Origin: GCA-2718815 sp963578105
Lineage (GTDB): Bacteria; Planctomycetota; Planctomycetia; Pirellulales; Pirellulaceae
Direction of reading: 5' to 3'
Length of the DNA: 64,000 bases
Assembly: GCA_963578105.1 (NCBI GenBank)
Contig: CAUZBP010000004.1
Location: forward strand, 1 to 64,000
Below, piece by piece: positions 50,874 to 60,081 of this stretch. How positions within the stretch are numbered: position 1 is the first letter of the stretch; each line of letters begins with the position of its first letter. Below the pieces are notes generated by a model. That model was given only the letters and a program-made list of their open reading frames with translations, had not been told where the DNA came from and did no database searches. The translations under genes and the position numbers were made by a program.

Positions 50874-53402
50874 TTATTTCGATGAGGTTTGACGACACTT
50901 CAGGTACAACTGAAGTTCGGCCTGCGAGAGCTCGACAGGCAGCTTGTGCAGGATGGGGTTTGCTGAGCGGGGATGGGTGTCCCGCAGGAACTCATCGAGA
51001 ATTCTCAGCTTTTCAGCTGGTAATATCCAGTGAGGGTTGACTTCAAGCCCTTCTTCCATGGCCCGCAGAAGGTGGTCCAGGATCGTGTCGAACTGCGTGT
51101 ACCGGATGGCAGTGCATTGGGTGGTGGAGAAGCCCGCAGCAAATAATCGCCATGTCCAGTAATAGTCGGGGCGGACTTCAGAGGGTTCCGGGACAGGGGA
51201 AGCGATCGTTTGTTCATCTGCGGTGGATACCGGGTGCGGCTTTTGAGTGGAAGCCGTCGGGCTGTCGGTCAGAGAGCGTCCCAGTTTGGCAACCAGTGTA
51301 ACTGGCAAGGTGAGCTCGCCCAGTAATTCGAAATCTCCGTGCATGACGCGTTTTCCGCTGTCCGTCAATCCGAGGACCGGCTTGAAACGGTCGATCTCGG
51401 ATTGACCAATGAGTCCTTCCTCCAGAAGAGCGTCCAGTAAACGGATCACTTCGTTTTGGGTTAACTGTGACAATAAACCGAAGGTGCTCAACTGCTGTAA
51501 TTTCCACTTCGTGATTTTGGCCGACTTCGATCCGCACAACATTTGGGCGACGATCTGCTTGCCAAATCCCAGTTTGCGTTGGCCGAAACGCTGGGCGATT
51601 CGGGCAATTCCACTCAAAGCGATTAATACGGTTTGATGCAGGGGGTCCTCTGGGGAATCGATCGTAAAACCCACGAGGGTGTCAGATCCCGATTTTGGTG
51701 TCAGGCAATTGTCGCAATTTCCACACGGTTGGCCGCTGCTCTGACCAAAGTAGCGGAGTATCTCTAATTGCCTGCAGCGAGGGCCACGGGCATAACGGAC
51801 CATGTGGTTCAATTTGGTGTATTCTGCACTTTTCCGTTGTTCAAGCGCTGTGATGTCAACATCCAGTTGTTCAAAGGGACGGTGCTTGTTGAGGATGTGG
51901 ACGGCCTTCCCGCGAAATGGCGGAACGTAATCAAAAGTGTCCAAACGACTCAGTTCGCGGAGCGCGCGAATGATCGTCAACGATTGGATTTCAAGGGTCT
52001 TAGCCAGGCCGTGTGGCTGAAAGAAAACGCGTTCATGGCGGCGGCTCCCCACAATTTTCTCGACGCCACGGAGGACTTTACGCTGGACGGTGGCTTGTTT
52101 TGGTAAGAGGTCGACAAGCGTGTGCAAATTGCTGTCGATACGAACAGCTGCCATGTTCTGACGAGGTTCAAGTCGTTCAAGTGCTCCCGCCTGTTCCAGC
52201 AAGTGCTCGCAATTTCCGATGCCGTCTGTTGCCAGATCCAGTTGAAGTCGTTCTTTCAGTTCGTTCTGTGTCAGTTGGATAGGGTCAGTGTCCAGTTGTC
52301 GCAGGTATTCATAGACCCGGGCCACGGTTTCTGCGGATGGATAAGAGCTTTCAATAAAAAACTCCTGAATGTGACGATCACCCTTGCTGAACAGCAGGAG
52401 ACAACGGGCCGGCTTGCCGTCGCGGCCTGCTCGCCCTGCTTCCTGGTAGTAAGCCTCCAGGGACCCGGGCATGTTGTAATGGACAACAAACCGTACGTTC
52501 GACTTGTCAATGCCCATGCCGAAGGCCACGGTAGCAACCACCACGCTGGTGTGCCCTGCCATGAAATCGTCCTGAGCTTGCTTGCGTTCGTGTTGTTCGA
52601 GCCCGGCGTGATAAATTCCCACCGGATGTCCCGTCGACTGACTTACCAATTCAGCGACTTCACCGCAGCGTTCTCGGCTGGAGGCATAAATAATTCCCGG
52701 GCCCTCGTTTTCTTTTAGGAACTGCTGCAGGGTCTGGTCTTTCTCACGCCGGTTGTTGCAATTCAGAACTTCGTAACTCAGGTTGGGGCGTGCGAAACCC
52801 GTGATGAAGATTTGGGGATTCTGAAGGCCGAGCAACTGGATGACATCCTGCCGAACATCCGGTGTGGCTGTGGCGGTCAGGGCGATGGTCTGTGGCTGGC
52901 CAAGACGTTTTCGAACCTGACCCAGACGCGCGTAATCGGGGCGGAAATCGTGCCCCCACTGACTGACGCAGTGGGCTTCATCGATGGCCAGCAGTTGAAC
53001 CTTTGCGGCGGCGATGGATTGAAGGAAACGTCCGCTCCGGAAACGTTCCGGAGCAATGTACACCAGGTCGAACTGCCCATCAGAAATTTTCTGAAGCCGT
53101 TCTTGTTGGACCTCCGGAGACAGGCTGCTGTTGATGTAAGTCGCCGCAATCTCCAGGCCCGTCATGGCGTCGACTTGGTCTTTCATTAATGCAATCAGCG
53201 GAGAAACGACCAGCGTCAGCCCCTCACGCATGACGGACGGTAACTGGTAGCAGAGGCTTTTGCCTCCTCCGGTTGGCATGATGCAAACGCAATCAGCCCC
53301 AGACAGGATGGCACGAATGACCTCGTGTTGTCCCGCTCGAAAGTCGAAGAGACCAAAACGGGTCAGATAATGTTTCGGGTCGTGTTCTACCGTAATTGGC
53401 AT
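50874..53402 (-). CDS. recQ: ATP-dependent DNA helicase RecQ
   Basis: This 842-residue protein starts with ITVEHDPKHYLTRFGLFDFR, then has Walker A MPTGGGKSLCYQLP, IDEAHCVSQWGHDFRP (DEAH box and RecQ aromatic loop), ALTATATPDV and the second RecA domain VVATVAFGMGIDKSNVRFVVHYN. A zinc-binding subdomain (CRQLEILRYFG, then CGNCDNC) and winged helix follow. The C-terminus (about 730-842) carries a helical domain like the helix-turn-helix region of some RecQ proteins instead of a clear HRDC. The ATG at 53402 is chosen because the family N-terminus begins there; an upstream ATG at 53423 adds seven residues. RecQ unwinds DNA 3'-5' in recombination repair. The product is cytoplasmic. Confidence 0.95.
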   Translation of the reverse strand: MPITVEHDPKHYLTRFGLFDFRAGQHEVIRAILSGADCVCIMPTGGGKSLCYQLPSVMREGLTLVVSPLIALMKDQVDAMTGLEIAATYINSSLSPEVQQERLQKISDGQFDLVYIAPERFRSGRFLQSIAAAKVQLLAIDEAHCVSQWGHDFRPDYARLGQVRKRLGQPQTIALTATATPDVRQDVIQLLGLQNPQIFITGFARPNLSYEVLNCNNRREKDQTLQQFLKENEGPGIIYASSRERCGEVAELVSQSTGHPVGIYHAGLEQHERKQAQDDFMAGHTSVVVATVAFGMGIDKSNVRFVVHYNMPGSLEAYYQEAGRAGRDGKPARCLLLFSKGDRHIQEFFIESSYPSAETVARVYEYLRQLDTDPIQLTQNELKERLQLDLATDGIGNCEHLLEQAGALERLEPRQNMAAVRIDSNLHTLVDLLPKQATVQRKVLRGVEKIVGSRRHERVFFQPHGLAKTLEIQSLTIIRALRELSRLDTFDYVPPFRGKAVHILNKHRPFEQLDVDITALEQRKSAEYTKLNHMVRYARGPRCRQLEILRYFGQSSGQPCGNCDNCLTPKSGSDTLVGFTIDSPEDPLHQTVLIALSGIARIAQRFGQRKLGFGKQIVAQMLCGSKSAKITKWKLQQLSTFGLLSQLTQNEVIRLLDALLEEGLIGQSEIDRFKPVLGLTDSGKRVMHGDFELLGELTLPVTLVAKLGRSLTDSPTASTQKPHPVSTADEQTIASPVPEPSEVRPDYYWTWRLFAAGFSTTQCTAIRYTQFDTILDHLLRAMEEGLEVNPHWILPAEKLRILDEFLRDTHPRSANPILHKLPVELSQAELQLYLKCRQTSSK

Positions 53403-53617
53403 CCGGACTCTCGCTTCCAGCAAGAATCAAACAGCGGGTACGCGCGGGAAAGGGAGGTGGCACACCGGTTGGTCATATCTGGCGCTACCGAGTTCAGCTC
53501 CCGACTAGAGATTGTAGGAAGTTCAGCAAGGTGAATCAAAGGGGCACCGAGGCAACCGATCGAGATCAGCCGGTTCCCTTAGGGCAGGATCGACGCGTTG
53601 AGGAAGACGTTGTGTGC

Positions 53618-54772
53618 CTACCCCTTGCTCCCTGGTACGCCGTGAACGTACTGCTGTTCACCCGCCAGATTGCCGTTTTCTCGCCAGACTTTGAACAATC
53701 CGTGTGGCTTGTCCTCAAAATAATACTCCTCCTTGGCCGGCTGTCCATTTTCAAACCATAGGAATTGTTCTCCGTGGCGACGACCCGACTGCCAGTTGGT
53801 GATGCTTTCCTTTTGCAATTCCTCGGTGGTGTTGCCCTTTGGTTCGAACCAAGTCATCCATTGACCGTGCCGTTTACCTTGAAGGTACTCTTCCTGCCGG
53901 AGGACTTGTTTTCCATCCGACAGGTAATGTGTCCAACGACCTTCAGGCTTTCCTTCACTGTAGTTCTCTTGGACCGCAAGCGTGCCGTCGGCGCGATAAA
54001 TTTGGCTGGTTCCTTCGGGCTTGCCACTGAGATAGCGGCTCTTTTTGGCAAGTTGTCCGTTCTTGTGCCAGAAGGTCCATTCGCCATCGAGTTTCCCTTC
54101 GACGTACGTTCCTTCGCTGAACTTGGTGCCATTTTCGTAAAATTCCTGGTACGGACCGTGGAAGACTAACTGACCGTCCTTGTATCTCTTAACCCGCCAA
54201 CGAAGACGCTCCTTATTGTTAGGATAGTTGTCGACTACCGTCAGGTGTTGGAAACTCTCACCCGTCTTGTCTGAAGGTGTCGCGGAGTTGTTGCGGTCTG
54301 CGGGCACCTTTGGCTTGGAATCAAATTCAAGGTCCTCGTCGGTGAAGTCCAGATCCGAGTCACTTGTGTCAGAGTCCGAGGAAGGTTTCGTGTCATCAGT
54401 CGTCGAGGTGTCGGAAACGGAGGGTGCAGAAACCAATTTAAAAATAGAACGTTTTTTCCGTTTCAAAACTGGTTGAGGTTTCGTTGTCAAAAGGTCCAGC
54501 TGAGAGTCCTCGAACACGTCGGACACCGCGAAATTCTCGACCGCCGGTTCGGAAGGTGGGTTGTCAGTTGTGGAGTCGGCAGGCGGATTGGCACGTTCGC
54601 CAGAATCAAAGTCCAGGTCCGGCGCGGTCATCTCAGTGTCCAGATCGGTGGTCGAAAGTTGGGGTGTTTGAGTTTCTTCTCCTGCGTCTCCCACAGGTTC
54701 TGAGCTTCCGCAACCGAAAAGTGCCAGTGAAAACAACAGCAAGGAGGAATAGGTAAAACGTTCTTTCAACAT
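53618..54772 (-). CDS. MORN-repeat (YwqK-like) lipoprotein
   Basis: This 384-residue protein has a lipoprotein signal (LLLFSLALFGCG, Cys21). A long acidic low-complexity region (about 25-170) is rich in Asp, Ser, Thr and Pro. About eight MORN/YwqK-type repeats occupy about 195-380: LVFHGPYQEFYENGTKFSEG, LDGEWTFWHKNGQLAKKSRY, PEGRWTHYLSDGKQ, RHGQWMTWFEPKGN, PHGLFKVWRENGNLAGEQQY. MORN repeats are beta-hairpins that bind partners or lipids. Although the family name YwqK refers to an antitoxin, no toxin is adjacent and this copy is an envelope lipoprotein. It ends 215 bases upstream of recQ on the same strand and is probably transcribed separately. Confidence 0.88.
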   Translation of the reverse strand: MLKERFTYSSLLLFSLALFGCGSSEPVGDAGEETQTPQLSTTDLDTEMTAPDLDFDSGERANPPADSTTDNPPSEPAVENFAVSDVFEDSQLDLLTTKPQPVLKRKKRSIFKLVSAPSVSDTSTTDDTKPSSDSDTSDSDLDFTDEDLEFDSKPKVPADRNNSATPSDKTGESFQHLTVVDNYPNNKERLRWRVKRYKDGQLVFHGPYQEFYENGTKFSEGTYVEGKLDGEWTFWHKNGQLAKKSRYLSGKPEGTSQIYRADGTLAVQENYSEGKPEGRWTHYLSDGKQVLRQEEYLQGKRHGQWMTWFEPKGNTTEELQKESITNWQSGRRHGEQFLWFENGQPAKEEYYFEDKPHGLFKVWRENGNLAGEQQYVHGVPGSKG

Positions 54773-55600
54773 GCCGATAGGTCCTGTTGGTTGCGATGGT
54801 TCAGATGCGTGGTTGCACGACCGATTGGGGTCTGTTTCAGTGTAAAAAACGATGTGGCCGCAGGATGGCCCGGTCTGGAATTCGGGGCGAATTCAAGTCC
54901 TTTTCCAGAGCCCGCTCAACACGGTGCATCCTCCTACTGGAAATCCTAGCTTATATGGCCGGAAGTGGCGACAACCTGAAAAATTCTAAAAGAGTTAATC
55001 GCTACAATGTGAATCTTTTTTGCTCTGTAGTAAATGTTTTGCCGGCCAGAAGCAATTTTCGGTTGCTGTTCCAACCGTAATCGCACCTCTGACCTGCTGA
55101 TTCACGCCAGCTGTAGAAATCGAGCAGTGCCGGACAAATCACAGTACGGTGGCCGTAGTGATCTGCGGCCCGGTGGACCTGACAACAGTCAGAAGAAATC
55201 TCGCCGCCAACTTTCCACGGGCCAATCGTGAGTAAAAGACGAATCGGCAGTTCGAACGTCAGGGCAGAAAACGTCAGGGCAGAAAACGTCCAGCGACAAG
55301 TCGTCTACTCTTGCTTGCGGCCTATCCTGGGAGCGGTGGCGAGATCTAAGATCAACAACCCAGTCGAAATTGCCAAGAAAATTGGCAAAAATTCCATTCT
55401 TCACGGCCTTCCCTGATTGCCGACGGTCCACGAAACGGGACGTCGCGACTCCATTCTAAAACCTAGCGGGCAGCTTATCAGATGGTTTTTAATCTGCCAA
55501 CAGCAATTCGGCCGTCGGTCAGGAAAAGTTGTCAAAGTCAAAGTCTCACAAACATTTAGCAGGGGACGAAACCGACCGCCAGGGAGCAAAACGACACGGA
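54773..55600. other. Long intergenic region, no gene recognised
   Basis: About 830 bases between two minus-strand genes hold no convincing gene. Several short frames are present but have no motifs or good ribosome-binding sites. The stretch at 54950-55030 is AT-rich. A small tandem repeat occurs at 55256-55292 and is listed separately. Confidence 0.45.
55256..55292. repeat. 15-bp tandem repeat, about 2.5 copies
   Basis: The unit acgtcagggcagaaa occurs at 55256-55270 and 55271-55285 and begins a third time (acgtccag). It lies in non-coding DNA. Its role is unknown; it may be a simple slippage product. Confidence 0.7.
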
Positions 55601-57133
55601 TCAAGCAAGATCGCGGTCTTCGAAAAGCGTGAGCGCCAGCAGTAGCGCCATGGCACTGTACAGCACGCAATAAACAAAACTCCAGCCTAGGTAATCCAAA
55701 GGAACATCGACGCCTGCCGCGACGGCTGCCTGAATGTTGAAGTGGTCCAAGACGGGTACTGCGCAGGCGATCAGCCAGCCCACGAAGACCACGGGCTCGA
55801 ACTCCTTCAGCAGGGCGGAATGGACGATCAAGGGAGTCAGGTGCCCGAGAACATAGACCGAAAACATGATGATGAAATTGGGCAGCAGGGGCAGGCGAGT
55901 CGAAATGGCCACGCTCAAAGCTGTCAGGACAACGGTTTCCATGAAAACCAGGGTTAACCCGGGAACCGTGTTGACCATTTCAAGATAGCAATCTTGCCAA
56001 AGAGGCTCGGGATTGGTGGTTTCACGGGCGTCATAGACGACTTTGTAGGAAATCAGGAAAAGAAACAGGATGCCGAGGATCACGAAAACCAGCAGCACCA
56101 CCCATAGTATTCCCATGAATTTACCAAACACAAATTGTCGGCGACTGACGGGTTTGGACAGGACGGTCAACGCTGTCCGTCCATCAATTTCTTCAGCCAC
56201 GGAAGTTCCTGCCGCGTACACTGCCACGAGCAGCGAAAGGATCATGATCGTGGTGAGTCCAGTGTCCTTGAGTACTTTGACGTCTTCGCCGAACGTATTG
56301 TAGGGAATGAATACAAAAACAAGCAGCAGGAAGATCCCCAGCGAAATAGCCACGAGGAACATGGGTTGCGCGATTTCTGATTTGGTAGTGGCAAGGGCGA
56401 TAGCAGCTGCCTTGGGGGTTGCTAGCTGGATGCCGAGATAGATCAGAAACAGTGCCGTGATCAAGGTGGCTGTGACGACGATTCCCCGGACCTCCGGGTA
56501 GACCACGTCCGTGACGATCGCCACGGTCCCGTTGACTTCTGTCGTTCCCAGATTCCTGGCATAAAGATGGGTGATATGCTCACCGGGAAAAAGTAAGGCG
56601 GCTTGTACCGGAGGAAACCAAGTAAGCGGTTCGCCGGCGGCTACACGCAATATTTTGGTTGTTCCTTCCTCCTTTTCCGGGCGTGTTCGCACCGTCAAGT
56701 TGCCTTCAGCTTTGATAACGATCCGTTGGAGTTCCTTGAGTCGAAAATTTACAAGCAGGGGAGTTTCTTCGGCCTGGATGTAACCATCGCTATCCGGCTC
56801 TGCATCAGGCCCCGGCAGAGTGAATTGCAGGTGTGTGGTTCCCACTTGCGGAAGTTTTGTCAGGGAACGCAGGATTTCTCCGGGGTTGCGGAGGCTGAAG
56901 GTGGTCACCAGGGAAATCAACGACACCAGGAAGATGACGATCAGAATCGGCCACAAGATTCCCTCGCGGACCGTGCGGCCCGCGAAAACCGCCAGACGAC
57001 GAGAAAAAACGGTGATGAGGGCCCAGATGGTCAGCAACACCACCACGCCCAGTGCCGCGCCTAATCCCAATAACCAGATAGGAGTAATCCAGGTGACCAG
57101 GGTGCCAAGAACCAGAGGAGGGAAAAAGCTCAT
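55601..57133 (-). CDS. ABC-2 type transporter permease
   Basis: This is a 510-residue membrane protein. Two N-terminal helices (about 13-40 and 60-83) are followed by an extracytoplasmic beta-rich domain (about 90-225). A C-terminal membrane part has about six more helices. It contains the ABC-2 hallmark EEIDGRTALTVLSKPVSRRQFVFGKF, the coupling helix seen in NosY/GldF-like permeases. These partner an ATPase to export lipids, polysaccharides or proteins, or support gliding complexes. No ATPase gene is within the window beside it, so its partner is elsewhere or upstream on another unit. It lies 174 bases beyond the acylphosphatase gene. Confidence 0.88.
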   Translation of the reverse strand: MSFFPPLVLGTLVTWITPIWLLGLGAALGVVVLLTIWALITVFSRRLAVFAGRTVREGILWPILIVIFLVSLISLVTTFSLRNPGEILRSLTKLPQVGTTHLQFTLPGPDAEPDSDGYIQAEETPLLVNFRLKELQRIVIKAEGNLTVRTRPEKEEGTTKILRVAAGEPLTWFPPVQAALLFPGEHITHLYARNLGTTEVNGTVAIVTDVVYPEVRGIVVTATLITALFLIYLGIQLATPKAAAIALATTKSEIAQPMFLVAISLGIFLLLVFVFIPYNTFGEDVKVLKDTGLTTIMILSLLVAVYAAGTSVAEEIDGRTALTVLSKPVSRRQFVFGKFMGILWVVLLVFVILGILFLFLISYKVVYDARETTNPEPLWQDCYLEMVNTVPGLTLVFMETVVLTALSVAISTRLPLLPNFIIMFSVYVLGHLTPLIVHSALLKEFEPVVFVGWLIACAVPVLDHFNIQAAVAAGVDVPLDYLGWSFVYCVLYSAMALLLALTLFEDRDLA

Positions 57134-57307
57134 GGGTTGTTTTGAGTGTGGGGTGAGTCCAAAAGTGCTAGTGCGTCAATTCTCAGGGACGTGAGACACG
57201 AATTGTTCGCCACAGCGGCAGGCGATGTTTCAGTACTCCAGTTTACCTTCGTTCGCTTGTCGGCAAAGGGACCGATCGAGAGGTTTTGTGGCTTTCTTGC
57301 TTTGTGG

Positions 57308-57595
57308 CTAGGTTTGGATGTCGAAACTTGTGAATTGACCTTGAGGGGATTTCTCGACGACCTGTTCACAGACAATGTACTGGCTCATGGTTTCTGTGAT
57401 GGTGGTCAGAAAACGTTTTAACTCGTCGCTCCGACCCTCGCCAACCAGCTTGACCCTTCCGTCCGGCAGATTCGACACGTAACCCTGGACATCAAACTGC
57501 TGGGCAATACCGTGGGTCTTGAAACGGAATCCTACTCCCTGGACACGGCCCTGGTAGTACACTTCTCGTCGTGTTAGAGCCCGTTCTTCAACCAT
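57308..57595 (-). CDS. Acylphosphatase
   Basis: This 95-residue protein has the acylphosphatase signature GRVQGVGFR (16-24) with catalytic Arg24 and GYVSNLPDGRV with Asn42. It hydrolyses acyl phosphates such as carbamoyl or 1,3-bisphosphoglycerate phosphate in the cytoplasm. The ATG at 57595 gives the usual family length; a longer frame upstream adds 33 residues of unrelated basic sequence and is not chosen. It precedes the ABC-2 permease gene in the same direction and is divergent from the next gene to the right. The gene is complete. Confidence 0.93.
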   Translation of the reverse strand: MVEERALTRREVYYQGRVQGVGFRFKTHGIAQQFDVQGYVSNLPDGRVKLVGEGRSDELKRFLTTITETMSQYIVCEQVVEKSPQGQFTSFDIQT

Positions 57596-57809
57596 CCCGG
57601 AAACCGCCTTGGACAACCGGAGTTTTTTGCCCCTGTCGGGGTGAAACCGCCTAGTATAGCGCACGACCCGGGACGGTGCCAGTGGACCGGGCAAGACAGC
57701 AGAACAGCGGGAGCCTAGCGCAGCATGGCGAGCACCCGCTGGCCTGTGGTGCCAGTCTGATTCGGTTGAACTTGACGCCAGATGCCGCCTGGTTTAACCT
57801 TTCCGCCCC

Positions 57810-58940
57810 ATGGTTTCTCCCTCCCGCTTTTCAGCTGGCCGTCGGATGCTTCTCGCCTGCCTGCTGCCGGTTTGTTGGACGTTCCAGCTGTTCGCTGAAT
57901 CCGGGTTGCAACCGGAACGAGGACTGCTCTTGTTGCGAAACGGCAGTGTCCTGCAGGGGCAGGTCATTGCCCACGGTGATAGCTTTCTGGTCGCAATAGA
58001 TGAAGGGACGGAAATCCGTGTGCTCCAGAGTCAGGTGTTGCTGAAATGTGAAACCCTGGAGCAGGTGTACCGCTATCAGCTCCGAAAGCTTGCCCGGGAC
58101 GATGCTGCCAGCCACGTGCGTTTGGCGCGCTGGTGTCTCCGTCAACAGTTCCTGGATGGTGCAAAATCCCGCTTGGAACATGTTAGAACGCTTAATTTCA
58201 GTCGTGCACAAATTCGCGTCCTGGAGCAACAGATTGAGTGGGCTGAGAACCCGCTGGAACGCCCGGTCAAGAGGTTTCTTCCCGGTCCGACGGCCGAAGA
58301 TGGAAGTGTGGAAGACCCACCACTGGAAAAATTACCTCCTTACACCATCGAGCGGTTTACAAACTCCGTGCAACCGCTGTTGGTCAACACTTGTGGAAAC
58401 GCTGGATGTCATGGTGCACGATCTCGTTCCAAGTTTCAACTCATTCGGCCCCCCGGGAGGTCAGCCTCGCGGCAGTTCACGTTGCGTAATCTTCACAACA
58501 CCTTGTTGCAGGTGAACCGTGAGGATCCCCTCGGCAGCAGCCTGTTGAAATATGCGCCACAATCGCACGGGCCGCGGACCCGACGGGTTGTGACCCGACA
58601 GTTGAGCCCCCAGCAATATGACGTCCTCAAGCAGTGGGTTTTCCACGCCATTGGTAAAGGCATCGAACAACCCGGGGTCTTTCAAGGCCGACCCTTGGAG
58701 TTGGCGCAGCGTGTGCCGACGGGACAGATCCTGGAGAATGCGCCATTGCCGGGCCAGTCGCCGATCGGGGGGAAAATTAACCCCGGTTTGCAGCTTCGCC
58801 TCGGTTTGAATGAGGCAGTCGGCAGTTCGGTTTTCGGACAGGGGCCACCTGAAAAACCCGCGCAGGAAGGGTTTTTACCCCACGACCCGTTTGATCCCGA
58901 GATTTTTAATCGGCGCTTCGGGCAACAGGGATCCGAGTGA
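57810..58940 (+). CDS. Secreted protein with a CxxxxCH haem-like motif
   Basis: This 376-residue protein has an N-terminal signal (RRMLLACLLPVCWTFQLFA). A beta-rich start follows (LLLLRNGSVLQGQVIAHGD, FLVAIDEGTEIRVLQ), then a helical middle (about 85-140). Near 205 is SVQPLLVNTCGNAGCHGARS, which resembles the CxxxxCH motif of planctomycete cytochrome-like (PSCyt-type) domains and the VQPLLxxxCxxCH lead. The remainder is Gln/Pro/Gly-rich without motifs. It may be a periplasmic structural or redox protein. An alternative start at 57846 would shorten the signal region. The role is unknown. It converges with the Gfo/Idh gene 70 bases away. Confidence 0.75.
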   Translation: MVSPSRFSAGRRMLLACLLPVCWTFQLFAESGLQPERGLLLLRNGSVLQGQVIAHGDSFLVAIDEGTEIRVLQSQVLLKCETLEQVYRYQLRKLARDDAASHVRLARWCLRQQFLDGAKSRLEHVRTLNFSRAQIRVLEQQIEWAENPLERPVKRFLPGPTAEDGSVEDPPLEKLPPYTIERFTNSVQPLLVNTCGNAGCHGARSRSKFQLIRPPGRSASRQFTLRNLHNTLLQVNREDPLGSSLLKYAPQSHGPRTRRVVTRQLSPQQYDVLKQWVFHAIGKGIEQPGVFQGRPLELAQRVPTGQILENAPLPGQSPIGGKINPGLQLRLGLNEAVGSSVFGQGPPEKPAQEGFLPHDPFDPEIFNRRFGQQGSE

Positions 58941-59010
58941 GGACGAGCGTCTGATTCGGCAGACGCGAAACTCGTACGGGTAACCACCGCTTTTCGAGGG
59001 ATGCCGGGTG

Positions 59011-60081
59011 TTAGGCGGCTGGGCGCAAGACGTTGGGAAGAGTTCGAGCCAGTGGTCCACGCGGGCCCGGATGGATTCCGTTCCAGGGATGAACCTCGAT
59101 TTGGTGAAGGATTTGTTCTGCGACAGAGAGGGCAGAACGAGCTCGGGAGCCGGTCACCCGGGGGGCACGCGATTCCAGGATGCTGTGGGCAAAGTCGAGC
59201 AACTCTTCCTGCAACGCGTTGCATGGTGAAACTTTGGCATGCCGCACGGGAAGCATGTCTTCGAACAGGTGTTCCTTGATCTGTTCACGCTGTTGCGGTG
59301 TCATCTGTTGGATGTCGAGTGGCCCGTTGAGGATCCGTGGGTCGGGGTCGATGTAACTGGCCGTTGACTCGGCAAAGTCAATGGAAGTGAAGCCGCTGGG
59401 CGTATAGGCCTGAAGCCGCCGTTCTGATTGAAAACTGGTACGTGACGCAGTCAGGTTGGCGACACACCCGTTTTGAAACGTAATCCTGGCTTGGGCCATG
59501 TCCTCGTGGTCGCCCAGTAGGGAGAGTCCCAGTGCCTGGACGTCCTGAACCTCGCTTTGGGCCAGTGACACGACCAGGTCAAGATCATGGATCATCAAGT
59601 CCAGTACGACACCGATGTCTGTGGATCGAAAGGTGTATCCACTGGTTCGTACGGCTTCGATGTACCTGGGGGATTCCAGCCGTGATCGAACGGTTTGAAA
59701 TGCGGGATTAAATTCTTCGATGTGGCCCACCTGGACCAGTTTTTGATGTTGGCTGGCCACTTCCAGTATTTCATCGGCCTGGCGGAGGCTGCTGGCGATC
59801 GGTTTCTCGATAAAAACATGCACGCCTGCCCGCAGCAGGTCGAGTCCCACCTGGTGGTGCCAGCAGGTGGGGACTGCCACGACTGCCGCATCGATGGGTT
59901 CGCAGAGTGATGAAAAATGTTTTGCAACAGGCAGGCCGGTATCACGTGCCACCTGTTCCCTCGCTGTGGGGCACGGATCGACAAGGCCCACGAGTTGGAA
60001 CAGGTCGATTTCTTTGGCCAACCGGGCATGAATACGCCCCAGGTGTCCACAGCCGACGATTGCTAAGCGGATGGGATTCAC
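59011..60081 (-). CDS. Gfo/Idh oxidoreductase in the lipid A cluster, possibly GnnA-like
   Basis: This 356-residue NAD-dependent dehydrogenase has the Rossmann start RLAIVGCGHLGRIHARLA, VAVPTCWHHQVGLDLL, the catalytic-Lys motif VFIEKPIASS and GHIEEFNPAFQTV. Its ATG overlaps the stop of lpxA by four bases, so the two are coupled. In Acidithiobacillus a Gfo/Idh enzyme (GnnA) beside lpxA oxidises UDP-GlcNAc at C3 before amination by GnnB, giving lipid A with 2,3-diamino sugar. The position here suggests the same role. No GnnB-type aminotransferase is in the window. An unrelated sugar dehydrogenase remains possible. Confidence 0.85.
   Translation of the reverse strand: MNPIRLAIVGCGHLGRIHARLAKEIDLFQLVGLVDPCPTAREQVARDTGLPVAKHFSSLCEPIDAAVVAVPTCWHHQVGLDLLRAGVHVFIEKPIASSLRQADEILEVASQHQKLVQVGHIEEFNPAFQTVRSRLESPRYIEAVRTSGYTFRSTDIGVVLDLMIHDLDLVVSLAQSEVQDVQALGLSLLGDHEDMAQARITFQNGCVANLTASRTSFQSERRLQAYTPSGFTSIDFAESTASYIDPDPRILNGPLDIQQMTPQQREQIKEHLFEDMLPVRHAKVSPCNALQEELLDFAHSILESRAPRVTGSRARSALSVAEQILHQIEVHPWNGIHPGPRGPLARTLPNVLRPAA

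Noticed and set aside
53618..54772. YwqK-type antitoxin of a toxin-antitoxin pair
   Set aside because: The repeats fit, but it is a lipoprotein with a long acidic stalk and has no toxin-like neighbour. A MORN-repeat envelope protein is a better reading.
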